DNA of 64,000 nt, from NCBI RefSeq assembly GCF_040954835.1, contig NC_090703.1:6443001-6507000 (forward strand). The letters are read 5' to 3'. The DNA comes from Lepisosteus oculatus (Eukaryota; Chordata; Actinopteri; Semionotiformes; Lepisosteidae). The notes beneath the pieces are model-generated. The model saw nothing but the letters and a program-made list of their open reading frames with translations, was not told where the DNA came from and did not search any database. Each line of letters opens with the position of its first letter. Positions within the stretch are counted from its first letter, which is position 1. Positions 58,701 through 64,000 of the stretch are shown here, piece after piece. The position numbers and the translations under genes were made by a program.

Positions 58701-61700
58701 TTCGAAACGGAGTCTGCAGTGTTGAGGCGCGTTGCTACTGAGCTCAGACCAGCCTGGCTGACTAAACTCGGTAAAGACCCAGACCTCTGTTCGTAGAGTT
58801 GGAGACGTTTCCCGATAGGACTTTTTTCGTTCTGTAGTTTATTGCTTATCCCATTCGTCTTCTTTCTTCATATAGGTCACCAAGGTTGTCATAGCATTTC
58901 TCAGTACATGCACAGTGGTGTTTTTGTTTTCCAGTTTTCCTGAAACTCGGCAGTCAAATTTTGAACTCGTTTACCCAGCCTGTATCGCCAGTTTCTAAAA
59001 ACAAATGTTTTGGAACATGCGGCAGACTGAATCTGGGTTATTTTGGTAAACCACTGAAAATGGTCCACATCTGACTACAACGCTGAACGATTCCCTGGAT
59101 CCAGACACGTCTTTGCTCTTCATTTGTTAATATTTAAGGCTTATTACTGAACTCTGCAAAGGGGGTAGGGAGCATTTTGAGGGGTAGGTTTTGCAGGTAG
59201 CATGGAAATGTCCTGATTGTTCACGTCATTGGGTTGTTATATTTCCTAGCTTCGCTTTCAGGAGCGCAGCTCTCTCGTCACAGCGGTAAATCTCCCTGCT
59301 GCGGCTCGCGGTCCCGCGTGCAAGATCGAGACCAACGGCCCCAACGTCCGAAATGCGTCCTCTGTTCGGCACAGGGCGTGGGCGCTCGGAATCACCCGGC
59401 CTCAGGTTGGCAGGAGTGTCGGAGACGGGCCCTCTCCCCGCGCCTGCCCGGGTCGCGGGCTCTGGCGCGCGGCGGCTCTGGAGCGCGCGGCCGGCGCCAG
59501 CTGGAGCAGTGAAACCAGCGGGCTCTGACAGCGGCGCCAAGCTGCGAGCGGATGCTGGCTGGCGCAGGGACAGCCCCTGGTGTTCTGGGGGGGGAGGGGG
59601 CGTGAGCTGGGCTGTGTGGGTATGCCAGACCTCTCGGAGCACGCGTGAGCCGATCCCGGGATTCCCCCCCCCCCCGGGGTAGGGATTGGACAGGTGGAGT
59701 TCTGCAGTGGTGCTTGTCCTCCCGCTGCCGTCATGCGGGGAGTCTCTGGTGCCTCTGGGGCTGTGCTGAGAAAGATGCACCACCTGGGGAAAAAACGGGG
59801 GACGTTCTAGCTTGTCGTCCTTTTTTAAGGCTGGAACACAAACTGGTCGAAGTTTGAGAGCCAGTCTTTTAGTGCATGGCGAGTCCACGAGTGAGCAGCC
59901 ATCTCTAGCAGGTGTGTGAGGGACTGATGTGTGATGTCTGTTCAAGGAGGCATCACTTGGCCGAGTTGCCGGTCTCTCTAGCACCCTGTCTAACCATCTT
60001 GTTTGTCTTGTATTGCAGTGGATGAGTACATTACGATTGCCAAAGAGAAGCATGGCTACAACATGGAGCAGGTGACGACAATTTCTACTCTCTTCTACCC
60101 CCCCATGAATCCCTTTCAACACTTGTGGTGCTTTAGTTATAAACGCAATAAATGCATACATGTGCAAAATGTCTTTGTGTGGCTGATCTCTCGTTGCAAC
60201 AAAGGAAAAACCTTCACCTTTTTGGGGATCCTCTGTGTTGTGGGTGTCCCATACAGCTGCCTGGTTGAAAGGGCTGAGCTGAATTCTCTCCTGAGAACCT
60301 ACAGTGCTGGTTAGTCTCTTCCTCTGTTGCCCTTTCCCTCCCCCCAGTTTAGTCATTCCTGTTCCAGGGGGGCTGGCAGGACTGCATCCCTGCAATGACA
60401 TGAATATCAGGAGAGCGACTTTGTGGCAGTAGAAGGCCCACACCTTCTTGTTTCAGCCCATGCCCGCATGGCAGAGCTGCTGCCCACTGGGTTCACAGAA
60501 ACCCGCTCCAGCCCTGGCAGTCGTGCGCCGTGCCAGCCAGCAAACTCTCTGGGCCTCTCGCTCAAAGGGAGTCGAAACATTTGTCTAGGGTTCTTGTTTT
60601 TGAATCTCACCCCCAAGAAGGGGGAACTCGCTCTCTCACCACGGTTCTGTAAATATTTACAGGCCAACAAACTTAAAACCTCGTTGTTGGATAAGATTCG
60701 TCTTGGCACCACGAACCCTTGTTGTGCTGGGTTTTGCTCTTTTGATGTTCTCCAGCGTGAAGTTTGAAGTCATGGGCGATGGGCCTGGAGTATGGCGCCA
60801 GCTATTGATACATCTGTTGAGTTCTTTAATCAACGACCCTTAAACCAAAGCAGGTTTTGGCGCACATTAAATAGAAAGGGTTTTAACTAATCCTTTTCAG
60901 GATGTTGGATGATTTGATCTTTTTTTGAATGCTTCATCATGGTCTGCTTCCTCATTTTGCCATGAGTCACATTTACAGGTTTTGTGTATCATTTTGCAGT
61001 AAGAACTGAAAGATCTCAAAGTGAGAATATTAAGGACATTAAAATCATAAGTGCTGAGGCTGTTTGTCCCATCTAGGCCTTTTGGTAATTAGTAGCTGAT
61101 TGATAAAGGACCTCATCCAGCTGTTTCTTGAAGGACACCGGGGTATCGATGCTAACATCATGGCTGGGTAGTTCCCCACTACCACAAGTAAATAAGTCCT
61201 TCTCGTTCTCAGTCTTAAATGCACTTCCAAATTGTTTCCACTTGTCCTCTCATTTCTTTCACTGGACTTTATTCTGAAGTCCATTCAGTTGGGTTTTGTT
61301 TATTCCTTTTAGAATTTTTATGTACTTGGTTCAGAGATTTTTCCAGAGGAAAAGATCTGTTCCTGTCAATATGGGACACGCCCTCAACCTCCAGAATGAG
61401 TCTTATTTGTCAGGCTCGTTTGCTCCAATCCTCGGCCCAGTACAGCTTTCTGTTCGGACTGTGCAGTCTAAGATCGGTCCCAACCCCCCAGCCCGTTTCC
61501 AGAGATGGGTTGGAATGAAAAATCCTAAAGCTTGCTTCCTTGAAGATGAAGAAGTGATGTACACTATTGCGTAGATACAGCAGATGAATTCAGAACTTGT
61601 ACAGTCTGGCTAAGCACTTCGTGTTGAGTAGGGGGTCCCATCCTATAAGATAAGTATTGTGGGATCCTTTGGGGACGGAAAGCACTATATTAATAAAAGC

Positions 61701-64000
61701 AAAAAGAAGTGTACATTTTACTCATTATCTGGCTTTCGTTAAAGTTTCTAATTTTGATAATACAAGCTGTGTAGTGTGGAGCAGTGGTTAAGGTTGTGGA
61801 CTCAGTGTAGATGCAGGTCACTGAATAAAGGCATCAGCCCAATTAATATTTAGTGTCTCAAGAGCTGATGATATCTGATTGGTAATCAGTCAGGGCTCCC
61901 AGTAAGTACTTCTCCTGGGAATCCTGACATCCTCACTTTTACTTAAACTACCATGAAGTGCTTATCGACGCTCTCGTGTGCTTAGTAAAGAGAACGAGAA
62001 GATTGAGAAGATGCATGTCGGGGCAAAATGGCTGTGCTGGACTGATCAGGGAGGGTTTTATCCGTCATGAAATGCCAGTGTGTGTGTACACACAGCCTTC
62101 CGTTTTCCGAACACCTTTGCTCCGTCTCCCCGCAGGCCTTGGGGATGCTGTTCTGGCACAAGCACAACATTGAGAAGTCCCTGGCCGACCTGCCCAACTT
62201 CACCCCCTTCCCCGACGAGTGGACCGTGGAGGACCGGGTGCTGTTCGAGCAGGGCTTCAGCTTCCACGGCAAGACCTTCCAGCGCATCCAGCAGATGGTG
62301 AGAGGCGGCCGCCAGCGAGGGGGGCCCGCGGCTGCACCTGCGGACCCGTGCTCCGAGCAGGGTGCGGGGGCGGCCTTGAGCCCGGACAAGCTCCGCGCGT
62401 GCCCGTTCGTGTGGCCCTGAGACATAAATCCCAGCTCCTCCCATAATGATGTTCAGTCTGGCGATTTAGAGCAGCCACGTCATGATTCACATTCTCTTCT
62501 TGCAAGGGTACACGCGGCACTTACACAAGCAGCACGGGGTGGAGGGGGGGTTGTCCTTCTCAAATGCTGGCACGTGGGGATGAGCCCCCAGGAGGAGCAG
62601 CAAGCTCCATGTAGCCCTGCGCAGCCAGGTTGTCAGCAGTGACTACAAGTGGGGGTTCTGTGGGGACGAGGCTCTCTGGTCCTTAATATCTTCCTTAGGC
62701 CTCCCCGCTGAAGGGTCTGTTGGAGACAAGCAGTGCATCATCCTGCACAGTTGTGCCACACTCTGACCCACCAGTGTCAACACAGAAACTTGGTTCATGG
62801 TTAAAGTAGGGGATGGCTTTATTGCTGGGGAGTCCTCCTGCAGTGTTGCTCCAACGTGGCAATGTCCCCACAACGTTCTCTTGATAAGGGGGGACGTGTT
62901 GGTTCCTTTCTGTGCTTTTATTCCTTGATTTCTCGCCAGGGTTGACGAGACAGATTAAACTACCCCATCACCTGTGCCTGATCAGCTCTCCCTAATTAGG
63001 AGAAGTGTTTATGCAACAGTCAAAGCCATTAGAGAGCATTGCTGTCAGTCATTGAATCATTTCATCAGAATAACATCAAAAGGGTCACGGATCTTTATTT
63101 TCAGAACATGCAGGGATGGTGATGGGTTTGATGATGCCCAGCATGTCTTAATGCCGTTTTTGATGGTAGGCAGAAATAAACCCAACAACCATAAGACATT
63201 TCCTTCTCTTTGAGCTGAGATTGTGAAAACCAAAGAACTGACATGCAAGTTAAACAGGCCCTGGAGCGCAAGGTATTAGTGCAACCCATTTCCTGTCTGT
63301 GTGCTAAGAGTGTGAATTATCTGCGACACTGCAGTGTAATAACTACTTTTTTGCAGGAAACCTCAAGGAAATACTACAGTAAATCAAGAAGTCACTTACA
63401 GCCGCCAGGCTAACTTTGTTAAACACACCCCTTTTTCCTGTAATAGACTGGTCTGCGGAGAAGAGCTCGGAGTGTGGTTTCTGTACACTACTGGCTGATC
63501 TCGAGAGCAATGCCGCAGGTCTCCCCTGCTGCACGAGTCCCCGTCTCGGCGGCGCGTCGGTACCGGTGCCCCTGCGGTGACTGTGGGCCTGTCTTCATTT
63601 GCAGCTGCCGGACAAGTCCATCGCCAGCCTGGTGAAGTTCTACTACTCCTGGAAGAAGACGCGCAGCCGGACCAGCGTGATGGACCGCCACGCCCGCAAG
63701 CAGAAGCGGGAGAGGGAGGAGAGGTGAGCCGAGCGCCTGGCCGCGCGGGCCGGAGCACCCCGAGGAGAGGGCCCTCCCGATCCCGAGCCCCAGATGGGAA
63801 AACCTGAACCTGTCCTCCGTCGGGAAACATCCCCCCCCCAGTCGACTCCTGCACAGCAAAAACGAGGAAAATGGGTGCAGGTCTTCTGTTTCTGCGGGGT
63901 AATCGTGAGTCCTTGCAGCTGGGTAAGGCTGTTTTGTGTTTTTTTTATCTTGCAGCGAAGAAGAAATGGAGGAGAACAGTGCCAATCACCCCAGTGACGC
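33047..64000 (+). CDS. RCOR1: RCOR1 (CoREST1), first seven coding exons, partial
   Basis: REST corepressor 1: nuclear scaffold of the LSD1-CoREST-HDAC1/2 complex, which removes H3K4 methyl and acetyl marks at REST targets. Exons 33047-33212, 33320-33379, 51271-51351, 60019-60071, 62136-62297, 63605-63723 and 63956-64000+ join in phase with GT-AG borders and give 228 complete codons. Residues 1-55 are a Ser/Asn-rich N terminus (MPAMIEKG ... SDDEH). The ELM2 domain spans about 58-144 ([36 protein letters not shown]). SANT1 spans about 147-198 ([31 protein letters not shown]). A basic-acidic stretch follows ([16 protein letters not shown]). The long alanine run of mammalian RCOR1 is absent. The N terminus fits RCOR1 rather than RCOR2/3. 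The linker that binds LSD1 and SANT2 lie beyond the edge. Confidence 0.95.
33213..33319 (+). other. RCOR1 intron 1, 107 bp
   Basis: GTAGGT ... ACTTTTTAG. It is far shorter than every other intron of the gene in this window (17.9, 8.7, 2.1, 1.3 and 0.2 kb). Confidence 0.9.
33320..33379 (+). CDS. RCOR1: RCOR1 coding exon 2
   Basis: 60 nt, phase 1 in and out, donor CCTG|GTGAGT. It encodes [20 protein letters not shown], the start of the ELM2 domain. Confidence 0.93.
33906..33955. repeat. CTC/CGC triplet run
   Basis: CCTCCTCCTCCTCC is followed by CGCCGCCGCCGCCGC and a run of C. It lies in the early part of RCOR1 intron 2 and in one frame would code for polyproline, but nothing suggests translation. 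Confidence 0.9.
37745..37815 (-). mobile_element. tRNA-like repeat head, minus
   Basis: The minus strand reads a B-box-like GCGGGTTCGAGTCCCGAC, preceded about 40 bp upstream by an A-box-like TCGGTGCAGGTTG. It is not a proper cloverleaf, so it is more likely a SINE head or old tRNA copy than a tRNA gene. Confidence 0.4.
39010..39240 (-). mobile_element. CR1-like LINE ORF2 end, minus
   Basis: On the minus strand an open frame contains [16 protein letters not shown] and [18 protein letters not shown], the typical C terminus of CR1-like reverse transcriptase ORFs (W-N-x-L-P, V-V-E-A, S-F). The same block occurs at 45.4, 53.8 and 61.1 kb. It is a 5'-truncated fossil. Confidence 0.75.
40256..40269 (-). 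promoter_or_regulatory. CTCF-like core
   Basis: The minus strand reads CCACCAGGTGGCAA, close to the CTCF core. Match only. Confidence 0.4.
40671..40704. repeat. (TG)17 microsatellite
   Basis: An uninterrupted TG dinucleotide run of 34 bp in RCOR1 intron 2. Confidence 0.98.
42180..42410 (+). mobile_element. Degraded LINE reverse transcriptase
   Basis: Read from 42211 in one frame, [12 protein letters not shown] recalls the FSKAFDKVPH motif of non-LTR reverse transcriptases. In the same frame from 42325, [20 protein letters not shown] recalls [20 protein letters not shown]. The distance between them is about 38 codons against about 60 usually, and one stop intervenes, so there is a deletion plus point decay. 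The flanks are unassigned. A 140-codon frame at 41900-42322 is in another phase and is not the protein. Confidence 0.6.
45380..45560 (-). mobile_element. CR1-like LINE ORF2 end, minus
   Basis: The minus strand reads [20 protein letters not shown], the same terminus as the copy at 39 kb, in a decayed form. Confidence 0.7.
46020..46330. promoter_or_regulatory. CpG-rich block in RCOR1 intron 2
   Basis: CpG-dense sequence (GGTCCGGCCGGCGGCGAGG, AAGACGGCGCTCCGGAGCAG) about 13 kb downstream of the RCOR1 start. It could be an internal promoter or enhancer. Reading frames over it are open by composition only. Confidence 0.35.
48240..48545 (+). mobile_element. L2-like LINE ORF2 end
   Basis: The frame at 48310-48396 reads [18 protein letters not shown] and then [10 protein letters not shown] before TGA. 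This is the hallmark C terminus of L2-clade ORF2 ([16 protein letters not shown]). Downstream GTCAAGTGCTGTGAGAAGCC resembles the L2 3' end. This clade is the likely partner of the 5S-SINEs in this window. Confidence 0.75.
49169..49189 (+). promoter_or_regulatory. RE1/NRSE-like site in RCOR1 intron 2
   Basis: The right half GGACAGCGCC is a perfect RE1 half site. The left part TTCACCCTA matches TTCAGCACC at 5 of 9 positions. The whole 21-mer matches the consensus at 17 of 21 positions by my count. REST recruits RCOR1 through such sites, so feedback is conceivable but unproven. Confidence 0.4.
51271..51351 (+). CDS. RCOR1: RCOR1 coding exon 3
   Basis: Acceptor TTCCCCACAG|, donor AAGT|GTGAGT, 81 nt. 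It encodes [16 protein letters not shown] and [10 protein letters not shown], the middle of ELM2. Confidence 0.95.
52897..52910 (+). promoter_or_regulatory. CTCF-like core
   Basis: CCACTAGAGGGCAG fits the CTCF core well. A second one in the same orientation lies 411 bp further on. Confidence 0.5.
53308..53321 (+). promoter_or_regulatory. CTCF-like core
   Basis: CCACCAGATGGCAG fits the CTCF core and has the same orientation as the motif at 52,897. Confidence 0.45.
53815..53950 (-). mobile_element. CR1-like LINE ORF2 end, minus
   Basis: Plus-strand ATCTCATCCAGC and GGCGTGGCTGGGCAGCTCGT correspond to the GATGAG and ACGAGCTGCCCAGCC positions of the CR1-like terminus seen at 39.0, 45.4 and 61.1 kb. 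This copy is CpG-rich and decayed. Confidence 0.65.
55405..55500 (-). mobile_element. tRNA-headed SINE fragment, minus
   Basis: The minus strand reads ATCAGTGGTCAGAGGCTCTG and then GGAAGGTTGTGAGGTTAAAT, matching the usual A-box/anticodon-arm and B-box layout of tRNA-derived fish SINEs. The B box is damaged (GGTTAAATGCC). Confidence 0.6.
57665..58310 (-). mobile_element. Rex-like LINE ORF end and 3' tail, minus
   Basis: On the minus strand, [24 protein letters not shown] and [15 protein letters not shown] are the C-terminal signature of an abundant fish non-LTR reverse transcriptase. A stop and frameshift follow, after which [19 protein letters not shown] is in another frame. The A-rich 57,665-57,900 part (GTCATTATACTCATATACAG) is the 3' tail. 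It is a dead copy. The family name is tentative. Confidence 0.75.
59250..59690. promoter_or_regulatory. CpG island in RCOR1 intron 3, before exon 4
   Basis: CpG-dense (GCGGCTCGCGGTCCCGCGTG, GGCGCGCGGCGGC-type sequence) ending 330 bp before exon 4. An internal promoter here could give an N-terminally shortened RCOR1 using the Met in YNMEQ of exon 4 or GML in exon 5. Inference only. Confidence 0.4.
60019..60071 (+). CDS. RCOR1: RCOR1 coding exon 4
   Basis: Acceptor TATTGCAG|, donor CAG|GTGACG, 53 nt. It encodes [17 protein letters not shown] of ELM2 and ends in phase 0. Confidence 0.95.
61060..61430 (-). mobile_element. CR1-like LINE ORF2 end, minus
   Basis: On the minus strand [25 protein letters not shown] and [10 protein letters not shown] are followed by a stop and GGCCTAGATGGGACAAACAG. 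This is the family hallmark end (GATGGGCCGAATGGCC in other copies). It is the best preserved 3' end of the four. Confidence 0.7.
61770..61850 (+). mobile_element. tRNA-like SINE head
   Basis: GTGTGGAGCAGTGGTTAAGG, TTGTGGACTCAGTG and ATGCAGGTCACTG follow the A-box and anticodon-arm layout of a tRNA-derived SINE. The B box is decayed. Confidence 0.45.
62136..62297 (+). CDS. RCOR1: RCOR1 coding exon 5
   Basis: Acceptor CCCCGCAG|, donor CAGATG|GTGAGA, 162 nt. It encodes the end of ELM2 ([19 protein letters not shown]) and the first half of SANT1 ([19 protein letters not shown]). Almost identical to the human segment. Confidence 0.97.
62298..63604 (+). other. RCOR1 intron 5, 1.3 kb
   Basis: No named repeat and no exon were recognised. 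The left part is GC-rich, continuing the exon 5 composition. Confidence 0.85.
63605..63723 (+). CDS. RCOR1: RCOR1 coding exon 6
   Basis: Acceptor TTCATTTGCAG|, donor GGAGAG|GTGAGC, 119 nt. It encodes [20 protein letters not shown] (rest of SANT1) and the basic [15 protein letters not shown]. Confidence 0.96.
63956..64000 (+). CDS. RCOR1: RCOR1 coding exon 7, cut by window edge
   Basis: Acceptor TATCTTGCAG|. The frame continues [15 protein letters not shown] and leaves the window. The acidic stretch corresponds to the SEDELEEANGNNP region of human RCOR1. Confidence 0.9.

Larger units (their letters stand above)
51352..60018 (+). other. RCOR1 intron 3, 8.7 kb
   Basis: It holds two CTCF-like cores (52.9 and 53.3 kb), a CR1-like fragment, a tRNA-headed SINE, a Rex-like LINE remnant (57.7-58.3 kb) and a CpG island just before exon 4. 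No other exon was seen. A 405-codon minus-strand frame at 59226-60443 crosses exon 4 and is a by-product of GC content. Confidence 0.85.
60072..62135 (+). other. RCOR1 intron 4, 2.1 kb
   Basis: It contains a CR1-like fragment (61.06-61.43 kb) and a tRNA-like SINE head (61.77-61.85 kb). No exon was seen. Confidence 0.9.

Noticed and set aside
59226-60443. 405-codon reading frame on the minus strand
   Set aside because: It runs over a CpG island and antisense through RCOR1 exon 4; the product is low-complexity and resembles no known protein. Few stops are expected in such GC-rich sequence.
1-64000. Mobile genetic systems of bacterial type, CRISPR arrays, rRNA operons
   Set aside because: None present. 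Gene structure with spliced exons and fish repeats shows vertebrate nuclear DNA.

Overview
This window is vertebrate nuclear DNA, most likely from a ray-finned fish. It has long AT-rich introns and intergenic stretches, GT-AG introns, CpG-rich islands, and fish-type repeats: a 5S-rRNA-headed SINE, a tRNA-headed SINE, and L2-like, CR1-like and Rex-like LINE pieces. Nothing prokaryotic, no CRISPR and no viral gene was seen. The species cannot be fixed from the sequence alone.

Three protein-coding genes lie in the order TECPR2 (+), ANKRD9 (-), RCOR1 (+), the same order and orientation as I know for human 14q32. (1) 1-11,716: the 3' end of TECPR2, with four coding exons found from 6,266 to the stop at 11,716; the rest of the gene lies to the left. 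(2) 11,717-16,054: TECPR2 3' flank, an unassigned CpG island near 13.6-14.1 kb, and the ANKRD9 3' flank. (3) 16,055-16,906: ANKRD9, one uninterrupted 283-codon reading frame on the minus strand, with a CCAAT/GC-box promoter-like block near 17.6 kb. (4) 17-32.6 kb: a gene-poor interval with repeats, a minisatellite, CTCF-like and RFX X-box-like motifs and two unassigned CpG-rich promoter-like blocks (18.4 and 24.2 kb). (5) 32.6-64 kb: RCOR1 (CoREST1), with its promoter-like region and the first seven coding exons; the gene runs off the right edge. Its introns are full of old retroelement pieces.

The three genes do not form one pathway. TECPR2 acts in ER export and autophagosome-lysosome trafficking. 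ANKRD9 is an ankyrin-repeat protein reported as a ubiquitin-ligase substrate adaptor. RCOR1 is the scaffold of the LSD1-HDAC corepressor recruited by REST. Their adjacency is conserved synteny, not an operon.

No new biological system is evident. The observations most worth a second look are: a 5S-SINE that carries a near-consensus CTCF core and faces another CTCF core about 0.7 kb away; an RE1/REST-like site inside RCOR1; a hammerhead-like core in a Penelope-type repeat tail; an unidentified coding-like, GC-rich patch at 1.4-1.96 kb; and several CpG islands with no gene attached.
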